Shown: in pieces, positions 1 to 8,383 of the stretch | Position numbering within the stretch: the stretch's first letter is position 1 | Layout of the letters: every line of letters starts with the position of its first letter | Source: an uncultured Clostridia bacterium | Lineage (GTDB): Bacteria > Bacillota > Clostridia > UBA1381 | Assembly (NCBI GenBank): GCA_904395315.1 | Contig: CAJFNT010000060.1 | Coordinates: 1 to 47,105 of the forward strand | DNA length: 47,105 bases | Direction: 5' to 3' | Position numbers and translations under genes: made by a program | Notes under the pieces: model-generated | What the model saw: only the letters and a program-made list of their open reading frames with translations | Database searches by the model: none | Told to the model about the DNA's origin: nothing

Positions 1-1
1 A

Positions 2-268
2 GAAAGGCAGCTGCATGAGTGTGAGTGCGATCTGGAACAGCAATCCGATATGGTAGACAAACTGGATTATTACTATCAGCAATTTATCACATGGGCAGAT
101 GAGTTTGAGAACGCCTCATTAGAGCAGCGCAAGATGATAATATGTCAGTTGATAGATTCGATCAAGATTGGTCGTGGATATGAAATAAGTATTGAGTTTA
201 ATTCAAGCTACAGCCAGTTTTTCGGTGATAATACGTCAGCGGAAGAACGGGCTTTGATCAATAAATAA
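2..268 (+). CDS. Large serine recombinase, C-terminal end (partial)
   Basis: The reading frame is open from base 2 to the TAA at 266-268, so the gene enters from the left and only about 88 C-terminal residues are seen; the internal ATG at 50 is not a true start. The segment with YYQQFITWADEF, then KMIICQLIDSIKIGRGYEI and a hydrophobic FNSSYSQF end matches the usual C-terminal tail of large serine recombinases of integrative elements in Clostridia (established family pattern). The catalytic serine domain would lie left of the window. It sits 55 bases from a broken tRNA-Asn gene, which fits an integrase gene at the edge of an integrated element. Identity as a recombinase tail is fairly sure; which element is unknown. 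Confidence 0.75.
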   Translation, partial: ERQLHECECDLEQQSDMVDKLDYYYQQFITWADEFENASLEQRKMIICQLIDSIKIGRGYEISIEFNSSYSQFFGDNTSAEERALINK

Positions 269-322
269 TGATTTTCCTCTCTGTGATACATTTCTTTCAA
301 ATTTGATGTTTTTCCTGATATG

Positions 323-382
323 TGGCAGAGCATGCGGCTGTTAACCGCAGGGTCGTCCGTTCGAGCCGGACTCGAGGAGCCA
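323..382 (+). pseudogene. tRNA-Asn(GUU) 3' fragment, attachment-site scar
   Basis: Bases 328-382 hold the 3' side of the D arm (GAGC), a full anticodon arm (TGCGG, loop CTGTTAA with GTT at 340-342, CCGCA), the variable loop GGGTC, a full T arm (GTCCG, TTCGAGC, CGGAC), the 3' acceptor strand TCGAGGA, discriminator G and CCA. The matching 5' acceptor strand (TCCTCGA expected) and 5' D arm are absent: upstream of about base 323 the sequence no longer fits a tRNA. This is what remains on one side when an element inserts in a tRNA gene, with the integrase end just beside it. It is not a functional tRNA as it stands. Confidence 0.8.
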
Positions 383-385
383 TGA

Positions 386-410
386 AAAGCACTCACTGAG
401 TGCTTTTTTT
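386..410 (+). terminator. Rho-independent terminator of the tRNA-Asn locus
   Basis: AAGCACT, a short loop, AGTGCTT and a run of T end at base 410, directly after the CCA end of the tRNA fragment. It probably was the native terminator of the tRNA gene, which marks the right side as chromosome. Confidence 0.75.
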
Positions 411-420
411 ATTGCAAATA

Positions 421-449
421 TTGACTTTGAATCTATTATGATTTATAAT
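421..449 (+). promoter_or_regulatory. Sigma-A-like promoter overlapping the truncated lyase ORF
   Basis: TTGACT (421-426), 17 bases, TATAAT (444-449). A transcript would start near 456, that is downstream of the nominal ATG at 438. It therefore looks like a promoter whose own gene start has been lost. Confidence 0.6.
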
Positions 450-2594
450 AAAAATCCTCATCCTCGTGATGACGGCTATTGGGGTGATACATGGGGCAAT
501 CGTTCGGAGCGGTATCTCGCGGGCGTGGCGTATCTTGATGGAGAAAGACCATCGATGATCGCGTGGCGCGGATATTACGCCAAGACGACTGTCACTGCGT
601 ATGATCTTGTAGATAAGCGCCTTGTAGAGGTCGCTGATTTCGACACGGATGATGGTGACAATTACGTATATTCCGGAAACGGAAATCATAATCTTACGGT
701 CGGAGATGTGGACCGAGACGGGAAGGATGAGCTTATAAGCGGCTCGCTTGCGCTTGATGATGATCTCACGGTGCTTTGGTGCAGCGGTCGCGGTCATGGC
801 GACGCATTGCATCTTGCCGATTACGATCCGACACATGACGGCATGGAATATTTCAGCGTACACGAGGAGCATGATTCGGGGAGAGTCATAAGCGGCAGTA
901 CAAACGGCAATGACGGAAAGATTATAGACGGCGGTATGACTCTCTATGATGCGGCGACCGGTGAGGAGCTGTTCCATGTAGGCGCAAATGGGGATACCGG
1001 ACGCGGTATGATGGCGAATACCGAGTACAGCGACGGATACTTTGAGTTCTGGGGCTGCGGGAATTATATTTCCTACGGCGGCAGTGATATCCAAAACGGA
1101 AATTTCACATATACACCATCGAGCACTAATTTTAGGATATTTTGGAATGGTGATCTCTATGATGATCTTCTTGACGGCGCGTCAAGGAGCAACGGGAATA
1201 TACAGATAACGAGCCGCAGCCGCATAATCACAACGATGGAAAATACGGCAGCTAACAATGACACCAAAAACAATCCGTGCCTTCAGGCTGATCTTTTCGG
1301 TGACTGGCGTGAGGAGGTCGTGGCAAGAAGCGCAGATAATTCAAGCTTGATTGTGTACACCACAGTCATACCGACCGAGCATAAGCTCTACACGCTCATG
1401 CATGACAGGACATACAGGATGCAGGTTGCGTGTCAGAATGCCGGATATAATCAGCCGCCGCATATAGGCTATTATGTCAATGATGATAACAGCGGTGAGG
1501 ATGCGAGAGAATATGCGGCGTATATCAAGACAGTGCATAATGGTGAAACGAGCGTGAGGACAAAAAATATACACGATACGAGTGCAACTCCGAAGCCTAC
1601 GCCAACAGTGACGGTGCCGCCGATCCGCACACAGCCGCCGGAGTCGGAGGAGTTTGAAATAGACAACGGCTTATTGCTGAGTTATAACGGTGATGATACC
1701 GATATCTATTTACCTTCGGAAATAGATGGAGAATCTATAGTTATAATAGGTGGTTATGTTTTTAGAAATGACAGTACAATTGAGTCAGTAAGCATGTCGG
1801 ACGACGTGGAGGAGATATTTGCACAGGCATTTCAAAATTGTACAAATCTAAAGAATATTTATCTGTCGTCAAAGATCACTGAATTAAACAAGTGGCTTTT
1901 TGAAGGCTGTACTATGCTTACAAATGTAGTGCTGCCGGAAAACTTGATGACAATCAAGTACCGAGCATTTGGCGATTGTACTTCTCTTGAAAGATTAGAT
2001 ATACCTGCATCAGTGACAAGCATTGACGATACGGCATTTGACGGATGCACAAATTTGACCCTGTATGTGACGGGAGGCTCTTACGCGGAGGAATACGCAA
2101 AGGAGCATGAGATACCGTATGTGTCAGAGGGCAGTGTGGCAACAGATCCGCCGGAGAGCGAAGAGCCAAGCATATCTCCAACTTTGAAGCCGAGCATTGG
2201 GCCTATACCGGTAGAAACACCTACAATGGCAGTTACACCCGATGTAACATTCCCGGCAGAGACGCCGGAGGCTACTTCCGCGGTCAGTACGGAAGCAATT
2301 CCAACAGCGACTGTGCCGTTGGTAGGTACGTTGCCTTATGAGATAACAGACTGTACAGTAAATAACAGTACCGTGGAGGTAACGATACGGCGGTCCGCAG
2401 ATGCGGAGACAGCGGCTGTGATATTTGCAGGCTATGATGCAAACGGCAGATTAGTGAGCGTAGAGATGGCGGATGTGCCGGACACAGATGAATTTAAAAA
2501 GACATTCAATTGTCAGGCAAGCAGATTCGGGATTTATATTTGGGACCTGCAAACAATGGAACCGTATGCATTATCAATTATGCAGGAAAAATAA
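438..2594 (+). CDS. Rhamnogalacturonan lyase (PL11-like), 5'-truncated, with LRR tail
   Basis: The first 370 or so residues match the C-terminal part of family PL11 rhamnogalacturonan lyases (YesW/YesX type): DTWGNRSERYLAGVAYLDGE, GNGNHNLTVGDVDRDGKDE, GHGDALHLADYDP, DLFGDWREEVV, and YNQPPHIGYY. The complete paralogue at 4176-6983 has about 305 residues before the same point, so the signal peptide and first half of the beta-propeller are missing here. After a Pro/Thr linker (about 380-400) come BspA-like leucine-rich repeats (about 405-560; repeats such as FQNCTNLKNIYLSS), a second Pro/Thr linker and a small C-terminal domain. No Shine-Dalgarno precedes ATG 438 and a promoter overlaps it. Probably a pseudogene, although the 718-codon frame has stayed open. 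Confidence 0.75.
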   Translation: MIYNKNPHPRDDGYWGDTWGNRSERYLAGVAYLDGERPSMIAWRGYYAKTTVTAYDLVDKRLVEVADFDTDDGDNYVYSGNGNHNLTVGDVDRDGKDELISGSLALDDDLTVLWCSGRGHGDALHLADYDPTHDGMEYFSVHEEHDSGRVISGSTNGNDGKIIDGGMTLYDAATGEELFHVGANGDTGRGMMANTEYSDGYFEFWGCGNYISYGGSDIQNGNFTYTPSSTNFRIFWNGDLYDDLLDGASRSNGNIQITSRSRIITTMENTAANNDTKNNPCLQADLFGDWREEVVARSADNSSLIVYTTVIPTEHKLYTLMHDRTYRMQVACQNAGYNQPPHIGYYVNDDNSGEDAREYAAYIKTVHNGETSVRTKNIHDTSATPKPTPTVTVPPIRTQPPESEEFEIDNGLLLSYNGDDTDIYLPSEIDGESIVIIGGYVFRNDSTIESVSMSDDVEEIFAQAFQNCTNLKNIYLSSKITELNKWLFEGCTMLTNVVLPENLMTIKYRAFGDCTSLERLDIPASVTSIDDTAFDGCTNLTLYVTGGSYAEEYAKEHEIPYVSEGSVATDPPESEEPSISPTLKPSIGPIPVETPTMAVTPDVTFPAETPEATSAVSTEAIPTATVPLVGTLPYEITDCTVNNSTVEVTIRRSADAETAAVIFAGYDANGRLVSVEMADVPDTDEFKKTFNCQASRFGIYIWDLQTMEPYALSIMQEK

Positions 2595-2751
2595 TCGGTT
2601 TTCTTGAACAAAAGCAGCTTGCGATTTGACGAGACACAGCTATGATCTGTGCAATTCTATGTAATATTGGTAGGAATATTGAGATCTGAATACGGCGGCG
2701 GCGCAGACCGGATAAGGGAAACGACTGCCGTCGTAAAATTTGTTTTTTTGG

Positions 2752-2780
2752 TTGCCTTTCTGTATGATTTGTGTTATACT
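2752..2780 (+). promoter_or_regulatory. Promoter of rodA
   Basis: TTGCCT (2752-2757), 17 bases, TATACT (2775-2780), about 50 bases ahead of the chosen rodA start. Confidence 0.65.
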
Positions 2781-2831
2781 ATTAATACTATCGGTGAACA
2801 GATAATATTGTATTGCAAAGGTGATGATGTA

Positions 2832-3971
2832 ATGAAGGGTAATAAGCTGTCAAGGCGAGATTGGAATTCTATAGTGACCCGTGAATTCGATTGGTTTTTA
2901 TTTGTCCTTACTCTCATAATTACAGTGTCAGGCATAATGATGGTGTATTCTGCTACGAGAACTACAGGATCTAATTCCAATGTCATAGTCCAATCGGCTG
3001 CTATGTGCATAGGTATCGCTTTGATGTTTGTAATATGCTTTTTTGACTATGAGCAGTTCGAAAATTTGGTGAAATATATATATTTATTTGCGTTATTGAT
3101 ACTGATACTTGTATTGATATTCGGTACATCCGGCGATTGGGGCGCTCGAAGTTGGATCAGAATAGGATCAATAGGGTTTCAGCCTGCAGAATTTGCAAAG
3201 ATATGTTTTTTGCTTACTTTTTCTTATCATCTTTCAAAAGTAGATGATAAGATCAACAGTATTAAAGTATTGGCAGGACTCATATTGCATCTTGGTATTT
3301 TGATAGTATTGATATTGCTTGAGCCTGATCTCGGCAGTGCCATGGTATTTATGTTTATGTTCGCATGTATGCTGTTTACGGCAAAGCTGTCATATAAATA
3401 TATAATCCCAGTGCTTGCCGCCGGAATAATTTCTCTTCCGCTGATATACAACTATGTGCTGAGTGATTATCAGAGAGGCAGAATAGATGTTTTCTTTGAT
3501 CCCAATATTGATCCTTTGGGAGATGGATATAATGTTATCCAATCAAAAATAGCGGTTGGTTCAGGTCAGCTTTGGGGCAAAGGATATCTTGAAGGAACGC
3601 AGAATCAGATGGGCTATCTTCCCACTAAAAGCACAGATTTTATTTTCAGTGTCTTGTCTGAGGAATTTGGTTTTATCGGAGCGTCAATAATAGTGATCCT
3701 GTTATTTTTGCTTATATTCCGCTGTTTTAAAGCGGCGAAAAAGGCAGACAACGCATTTGGAAGATATATTTGTGTGGGAGTAGGAGCAATGTTCCTGTTC
3801 CATGTATTTGAGAATGTGGGAATGTGTATAGGAATAATGCCTGTTACCGGTATACCGCTCCCGTTTATAAGCTACGGAGGAACATCCCTTGTGACCAATA
3901 TGGCAGCGGTGGGACTTGTCTTAAGTGTGACATACCATAATAAACCTCGAGTCAAAATGGACGTATATTAA
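2832..3971 (+). CDS. rodA: SEDS-family peptidoglycan polymerase RodA
   Basis: 379 residues from ATG 2832, chosen because AAAGGTGA lies 8 bases upstream and a promoter sits at 2752-2780; a longer frame back to 2649 would cover that promoter. The protein is polytopic (about ten hydrophobic segments). It has SEDS family marks: ARSWIRIGSIGFQPAEFAKI, EPDLGSAMVF, the long extracellular loop motif GKGYLEGTQ followed by YLPTKSTDFIFSVLSEEFGF, and the C-terminal PLPFISYGGTSL. The TQ-x5-LP-x3-TDFIF form is more like RodA than FtsW. Such enzymes polymerise lipid II into glycan strands with a class B PBP during elongation or sporulation. No PBP gene is adjacent. An FtsW/SpoVE role is the alternative. Confidence 0.85.
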   Translation: MKGNKLSRRDWNSIVTREFDWFLFVLTLIITVSGIMMVYSATRTTGSNSNVIVQSAAMCIGIALMFVICFFDYEQFENLVKYIYLFALLILILVLIFGTSGDWGARSWIRIGSIGFQPAEFAKICFLLTFSYHLSKVDDKINSIKVLAGLILHLGILIVLILLEPDLGSAMVFMFMFACMLFTAKLSYKYIIPVLAAGIISLPLIYNYVLSDYQRGRIDVFFDPNIDPLGDGYNVIQSKIAVGSGQLWGKGYLEGTQNQMGYLPTKSTDFIFSVLSEEFGFIGASIIVILLFLLIFRCFKAAKKADNAFGRYICVGVGAMFLFHVFENVGMCIGIMPVTGIPLPFISYGGTSLVTNMAAVGLVLSVTYHNKPRVKMDVY

Positions 3972-3992
3972 TAACGTGTAAATAGTTGGATC

Positions 3993-4022
3993 ATCGGCAT
4001 GCTCACTATGGGTGTGCCGATT
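3993..4022 (+). terminator. Possible terminator after rodA
   Basis: ATCGGCATGC and GTGTGCCGAT can form a stem of about ten pairs (one wobble or mismatch) around a short loop. The following TATTTATATA is only weakly T-rich, so termination is uncertain. Confidence 0.4.
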
Positions 4023-4073
4023 ATTTATATAAAAATAACGGATATTTAAACAAAAAAATTGTGTGAAAATACT

Positions 4074-4102
4074 TTAAAAATTTTGATCTATATGATATAA
4101 TA
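4074..4102 (+). promoter_or_regulatory. Promoter of the SLH-anchored lyase
   Basis: A perfect -10 TATAAT lies at 4097-4102. The -35 17 bases upstream (TTTAAA, 4074-4079) is weak, in a very A/T-rich stretch, so an activator may be needed. Confidence 0.5.
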
Positions 4103-4175
4103 TCTATATATGAATGCAGAGGCTGATAATGTTTACTGAATATTCGTTTTAGGGAGTAGAAAGGAGTACATAAAT

Positions 4176-6983
4176 ATGAAGAATGTAAAGAAGAACCTTA
4201 AGAGATTGGGTGTAGTCTCATTGGTTCTTGCACAGGTTGCGACTGCGGGGGTCATCATGCCTACAACAGCAGGTGCTTTCGCTGCTTCGGCTATAACAAG
4301 AAACATGGAAAATCTTGACCGAGGCGTGGTCGCAATAATGACTGAAAACGGTGTATATCTTTCCTGGAGAAGACTCGGTACAGAGAGCGCAGATACGAAT
4401 TTCGAGGTCTACCGTAACAAAGAAAAAATAACGGAAGGTGCAATCACCAATTACACTGATCCGGATGGAACTATTAATGACTACTATACAATAGTATGCA
4501 ACGGCACAATGTCGGATTCAGTTCCGGTATTGGACAGCAACTATATAGAGATACCTCTTCAGAATACACCGGATTACGAGGGTGACGCGGTAACGAGCCG
4601 TGACGGTATAACATATGGATATTACGCGCCTGGTGACGGTTCTTACGGTGACCTTGACGGTGACGGTGAGTATGAGATCGTTTTCCTTTGGAATCCTTCG
4701 GATGCAAAGGATGCGGCTTCGGGCGGAAGAACAGGTAAAGTTTATATGGATGCATATAAGCTTGACGGTACATTTATGTGGCGTATCGACATGGGATGGA
4801 ACATCCGTGCCGGCGCGCATGACACGCAGCTTTGTATAGCCGATTTTGACGGTGACGGTGCTTCTGAAGTAATGGTTAGGACCGCAGATGGAACCACCGA
4901 TGCGCAGGGCAATGTGATAGGCGATGCAAGCAGAGGCGAAACATATGAGAATTCATGGGCGGCGCTCAACGGGGGCAAGAACCTTCAGGGACCACTTTAT
5001 GTAACCGTGTTTGACGGTGAAACAGGTGTAGCTCTTGATACGACGGATTATTTCCCGAACAATGTGTCAGGTTCAACTTCCGTATCACTTTCATTCGGTG
5101 ATGATACAGGTAACCGTTCTGAGCGTTACAATGCAACTATAGCTTATCTTGATGGTCAGTATCCGTCAGCTGTATTTGGGCGCGGATATTATATGGGTAA
5201 GAATGGCCAGCAGAGGATGGCTGCAGCTGCGTATGATTTCAGAAACGGCGAGCTCACAATGCGTTGGAGTTTTGATACAGCAGAGGGTTCGAATTCACAG
5301 TATGTTGGAAATGGTAACCATAATATAGAGGCTGCTGATCTTGACGGTGACGGCAAAGATGAGGTATGTATAGGCGCTACAGCATGGGACGACGACGGAA
5401 GCATATTGTGGTGCACGGGTCTCGGACATGGTGACGCTATGCATGTAGGTGACTTTACACCGGAGCATGAAGGACTTGAAGTTATGACGGCTCATGAAGA
5501 ATCCGGTAATTCTCTTGATGATCCGTTAACAGCACCTCTCGGACTTAAAGACGCGTTAGGTATGGATCCGTCAGCGACAACTATGGATTGGGGACTCACT
5601 TTGCAGAGCGCAAGCACAGGTCAGTTTATCCAGGCGTATCCGGGTATAAAGGATACAGGACGTGGTATCATAGCAAACATCGGTTACGGTGATTCGTACT
5701 ATGTAATGTGGGGTGCTGCGAGCACAGGTTATCATGATAATGCGGGCAATGATCTCGGCGATCTCGGTATGGCGATGAACGGTCGTATATATTGGGACGG
5801 CGATCTTCAGGACGAGCTTCAGGACCACAGAGGCGCAGGTCAGGATATCGTGATCTCAAAATGGAATGACGATGCAAAGACTGTCGAGGATCTTTTCGTT
5901 CCGGAAGGCACACACTCTATCAATAGTACAAAGGGTAACACAAACGGTCAGGCAGACCTTATAGGTGACTGGCGTGAAGAGTTTGTGACCTATGTTACAA
6001 CAGGTGAAGAGAGTGAAACAGAGCATACAACCGTTAAAGGATCATTCAATAAGGACATTGAAGTCGATATAGTAAGAACAAAATATCAATATGCACTGAG
6101 AATATACACAACAGATATACCGACAGATTATAATTTCTATACACTTTCTCATGATGATGTTTATAGAAACTCATCGGGAGCGTATAATAACTGTTATAAT
6201 CAGCCGCCGCATATCAGCTGGTATATGAATGATGCTATAGAAGGTTCACAGTATACAACACAGCCGGATGCAAACATCAAGCTTGTATCCAATAGTTATA
6301 AGGCAGCGGCATTTGACGCAGCAGCTCTTCCGGATCAGGGTTCAGGCAGAACATGGAATCCGGGCGGAAGCACACCTACTGAACCAGGCAGTGAAGATCC
6401 GGGCGAGGGCGACATCAATAATCCTGGAGTTGTTGATGGAATTACACAGTCATCAGGTCTCGGTTATTTCTATGACTGCATAAATCATTGGTCAAGACCG
6501 AATATAGATACTCTTTATTCAAAGGGGATCGTTGAGGGTGTAACAGATAATATGTTCTATCCTGATAACACTGTAACAAAGGGTGAATTTATAAAGATGA
6601 TCGTTGCATCTCTTGGTCTTGAGGTAGGAACAGCTCTTGATACTTCTAACTGGGCAGCTCCGTATTATGCGGCGGCTGTTAAAGCAGGTATCATCCCGTC
6701 AGGCATGGACCTCAAAGCAACAGAGCTTGATGAAGTTATAACACGTGAAGAGATGGCAGCTCTTGTAAGCAAGGCAGCTGAATCAAGGGGCAAGACTCTT
6801 GATACAACTCGCGTATCATTCTCAGATGCCGATACAATTTCTGATTGGGCAGTTGATTATGTATACGGTGCAGCCAATCTTGGAATAATAGACGGATATG
6901 AAGATTCGACATTCCGTCCTCAGGGCACGGCAACACGTGCAGAAGCATGTGCAATGCTTGCAAGACTTATCACACAGCTGTAA
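4176..6983 (+). CDS. Secreted rhamnogalacturonan lyase (PL11) with SLH anchor
   Basis: 935 residues; AAAGGAG precedes the ATG by 9 bases. Residues 1-38 are a signal peptide (KK-rich start, hydrophobic core, ending near AFAASA). Residues about 40-140 form the N-terminal beta domain typical of PL11; 140-725 form the eight-bladed propeller, with calcium-loop motifs DLDGDGEYEIV (about 159), NIRAGAHDTQ (about 210), DFDGDGASEV (about 223), DLDGDGKDEV, DLIGDWREEF and YNQPPHISWY. A Pro/Gly linker leads to three S-layer homology repeats (about 765-935: HWSRPNIDTLYSKGIVEG, WAAPYYAAAVKAGI, DWAVDYVYGAANLGIIDGY). PL11 enzymes cleave the rhamnose-galacturonate backbone of pectin by beta-elimination. The SLH repeats imply it is held on the cell wall. 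No sugar transporter lies nearby. Confidence 0.92.
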   Translation: MKNVKKNLKRLGVVSLVLAQVATAGVIMPTTAGAFAASAITRNMENLDRGVVAIMTENGVYLSWRRLGTESADTNFEVYRNKEKITEGAITNYTDPDGTINDYYTIVCNGTMSDSVPVLDSNYIEIPLQNTPDYEGDAVTSRDGITYGYYAPGDGSYGDLDGDGEYEIVFLWNPSDAKDAASGGRTGKVYMDAYKLDGTFMWRIDMGWNIRAGAHDTQLCIADFDGDGASEVMVRTADGTTDAQGNVIGDASRGETYENSWAALNGGKNLQGPLYVTVFDGETGVALDTTDYFPNNVSGSTSVSLSFGDDTGNRSERYNATIAYLDGQYPSAVFGRGYYMGKNGQQRMAAAAYDFRNGELTMRWSFDTAEGSNSQYVGNGNHNIEAADLDGDGKDEVCIGATAWDDDGSILWCTGLGHGDAMHVGDFTPEHEGLEVMTAHEESGNSLDDPLTAPLGLKDALGMDPSATTMDWGLTLQSASTGQFIQAYPGIKDTGRGIIANIGYGDSYYVMWGAASTGYHDNAGNDLGDLGMAMNGRIYWDGDLQDELQDHRGAGQDIVISKWNDDAKTVEDLFVPEGTHSINSTKGNTNGQADLIGDWREEFVTYVTTGEESETEHTTVKGSFNKDIEVDIVRTKYQYALRIYTTDIPTDYNFYTLSHDDVYRNSSGAYNNCYNQPPHISWYMNDAIEGSQYTTQPDANIKLVSNSYKAAAFDAAALPDQGSGRTWNPGGSTPTEPGSEDPGEGDINNPGVVDGITQSSGLGYFYDCINHWSRPNIDTLYSKGIVEGVTDNMFYPDNTVTKGEFIKMIVASLGLEVGTALDTSNWAAPYYAAAVKAGIIPSGMDLKATELDEVITREEMAALVSKAAESRGKTLDTTRVSFSDADTISDWAVDYVYGAANLGIIDGYEDSTFRPQGTATRAEACAMLARLITQL

Positions 6984-7010
6984 GCATTCATATTGAAAAC
7001 AAATATCCGA

Positions 7011-7036
7011 CCGCCGCAGAAATGCGGCGGTTTTTT
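7011..7036 (+). terminator. Terminator of the SLH-anchored lyase gene
   Basis: CCGCCGCA, loop GAAA, TGCGGCGG and six T at 7031-7036. Confidence 0.9.
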
Positions 7037-7044
7037 ATACTAAA

Positions 7045-7072
7045 AAAGAACTCGCATTATGCAAGTTCTTTT
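7045..7072 (-). terminator. Terminator of the CAP-domain gene (possibly bidirectional)
   Basis: AAAGAACT and AGTTCTTT flank an 11-base loop; both sides carry A/T tracts. On the minus strand the hairpin ends in TTTTTT, which suits the gene ending at 7124. Confidence 0.65.
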
Positions 7073-7091
7073 ATTATAGAAACTATATAAT

Positions 7092-7121
7092 GATCATGTG
7101 TCAAGTGATCCTTGATTTTAA
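7092..7121 (-). repeat. 30-base element, copy 1, just after the CAP-domain gene
   Basis: On the plus strand GATCAT, eight bases, TGATCCTTGATTTTAA. The same arrangement with the same eight-base gap and one base different recurs at 24075-24104, also behind a secreted stalk-domain gene. GATCA/TGATC can pair across the gap. Function unknown. Confidence 0.55.
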
Positions 7122-7123
7122 GA

Positions 7124-7930
7124 TCAGCGAATAGAGGCGAATTCCTGCGCCCAATATATTCCGTACGTGCCGCCTCTGACATATGCTATGCCTATCTCTT
7201 TAACTTTTTCATTCAATATGTTTGCGCGGTGCCCGGGACTGTTCATCCATGCATCCACTACGCTCTTAGGATCCGGTTGGCCTGCCGCTATGTTTTCTGC
7301 GGCGACAGTGTATTGTATGCCAAGTTCATGCAATCTGTCGAAAGGAGTCAATCCTTCGGGAGTGTTATGCGCAAAATATCCGCGGTCCGCCATATCCTTG
7401 CAGTGCAGATATGCCGCCGAAGCGAGATCACTGTTCCAGATAAGAGGAGTTAATCCGTATTTTTCTCTTTCCTCGTTTACGAGATCCAAGACATCATACT
7501 GCCAGCCTGTACTGTCGACAGCCAAATTAGTAGAAAAATATATGTCGTTTCCGGAAACTTTTATCTCACCGTTAAGCGCCGAAACAGCTAAGGAAAGAGG
7601 GATCACCGAAGTGCCGTTTAGTATTTCCATACCTTTATCGGTTGTGTACTCAATTCCGTTTATATATACATATTGGCTGTTCGGATACATTGTAATATTT
7701 ATATCTGAATTAAATGCGGTGACCCGGTTTTCGTTTGAAAACCACTGTACTGTAAATCCGGCAGATTCAAAAAAATTACGTGTAGATAGCTGCAAGTTAT
7801 CAACATTATCTCCGGATATGATGCAATTGATCTGGTTGCCGTTAAGAAAAAGGTGTTCTGTTTCCTCGGCGGAGACGTTGCTGCTACAGAGCAAAACTGC
7901 CGAAAGAATTAATGGTATATATGCATTCAT
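7124..7930 (-). CDS. Secreted CAP/SCP-domain protein with stalk domain
   Basis: 268 residues; AGGAG precedes the ATG. Residues 1-21 are a signal peptide ending at VSA. Residues about 25-130 look like a copper-amine-oxidase N-terminal-type (stalk) domain (LFLNGNQINC, VYINGIEYTT, GTSVIPLSLAVSALNGEIKV). Residues about 143-268 are a CAP domain of the YkwD type: LVNEEREKYGLTPLIWNSDL, the YLHCKDMADRGYFAHNTPEG histidine motif, AENIAAG, and VVDAWMNSPGHRANIL. Bacterial CAP proteins are secreted, often to spore or cell surface, and their biochemical role is not settled. The gene stands alone between two terminators with its own promoter. Confidence 0.88.
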   Translation of the reverse strand: MNAYIPLILSAVLLCSSNVSAEETEHLFLNGNQINCIISGDNVDNLQLSTRNFFESAGFTVQWFSNENRVTAFNSDINITMYPNSQYVYINGIEYTTDKGMEILNGTSVIPLSLAVSALNGEIKVSGNDIYFSTNLAVDSTGWQYDVLDLVNEEREKYGLTPLIWNSDLASAAYLHCKDMADRGYFAHNTPEGLTPFDRLHELGIQYTVAAENIAAGQPDPKSVVDAWMNSPGHRANILNEKVKEIGIAYVRGGTYGIYWAQEFASIR

Positions 7931-7980
7931 TAAGGATTCTCCTGTTCGATCAAAAGTTATTTAGTAAAATTATCATTATT

Positions 7981-8009
7981 ATTATACATCATTTTTAGAA
8001 AAGGTACAA
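7981..8009 (-). promoter_or_regulatory. Promoter of the CAP-domain gene
   Basis: Read on the minus strand: TTGTAC (8009-8004), 17 bases, TATAAT (7986-7981), about 50 bases before the start at 7930. Confidence 0.7.
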
Positions 8010-8052
8010 TAGATTTTTACTAAATTAAATATAATTTAATAAATAAAAGATT

Positions 8053-8099
8053 AAAACAAAAGGGCACGGAAGCAAAGTGTTTGCCTTGCTTTCGTGCCC
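8053..8099 (-). terminator. Terminator of the spore protein gene
   Basis: On the minus strand GGGCACGAAAGCAAG and its near-complement CTTTGCTTCCGTGCCC form a long stem (8062-8099), followed by TTTTGTTTT. Confidence 0.85.
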
Positions 8100-8116
8100 G
8101 CAGTTGATCGGTCAAA

Positions 8117-8293
8117 TTACTTCATTTTCTTTTCGTATTCTTCGACCATTTTTTTTACCATATGACCGCCTACCGAGCCGGCCTGTTTTGAGGTAAGGTC
8201 ACCGTTATAATTCTGATTGAGATCAACACCCATTTCACGGGCAGCCTCCATTTTAAACTGCTCTAACGCAGCTTTAGAAGATTTTTTAGCCAT
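8117..8293 (-). CDS. Alpha/beta-type small acid-soluble spore protein
   Basis: 58 codons, MAKKSSKAALEQFKMEAARE at the start, with AAGGAGGAG about 8 bases before the ATG. It contains the family marks EAAREMGV, then NYNGDLTSKQAGSVGGHMVKKMVE. These proteins coat DNA in the spore core, hold it in A-like form and protect it from UV and heat; GPR protease degrades them at germination. The expected promoter is SigG-type, but I could not place a convincing one in the 90 bases upstream. It is the clearest evidence in the window for endospore formation. The gene is monocistronic, with a strong terminator at 8053-8099. Confidence 0.93.
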   Translation of the reverse strand: MAKKSSKAALEQFKMEAAREMGVDLNQNYNGDLTSKQAGSVGGHMVKKMVEEYEKKMK

Positions 8294-8354
8294 AGTTTTT
8301 CTCCTCCTTATTTTCGTGGGACTGATTTCCCATGAATAGCATTTGCAATAAAGG

Positions 8355-8377
8355 AGAATATATAACAGGTATATTCT
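8355..8377. repeat. Short inverted repeat between recG and the spore protein gene
   Basis: AGAATATA and TATATTCT around a seven-base loop. No T-run follows on either strand. It could be an operator or an mRNA 3' end structure; no more can be said. Confidence 0.35.
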
Positions 8378-8383
8378 GGGGCG

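Noticed and set aside
393-1094. 233-codon minus-strand frame
   Set aside because: Shadow of the truncated lyase; no motifs, Ile/Arg-rich.
2649-2831. Upstream extension of rodA to 2649
   Set aside because: It would cover a good promoter and lacks a Shine-Dalgarno, while ATG 2832 has AAAGGTGA at the right distance.
7167-7964. 265-codon plus-strand frame
   Set aside because: Antisense to the CAP-domain gene, which has signal peptide, domain motifs, promoter and terminator.
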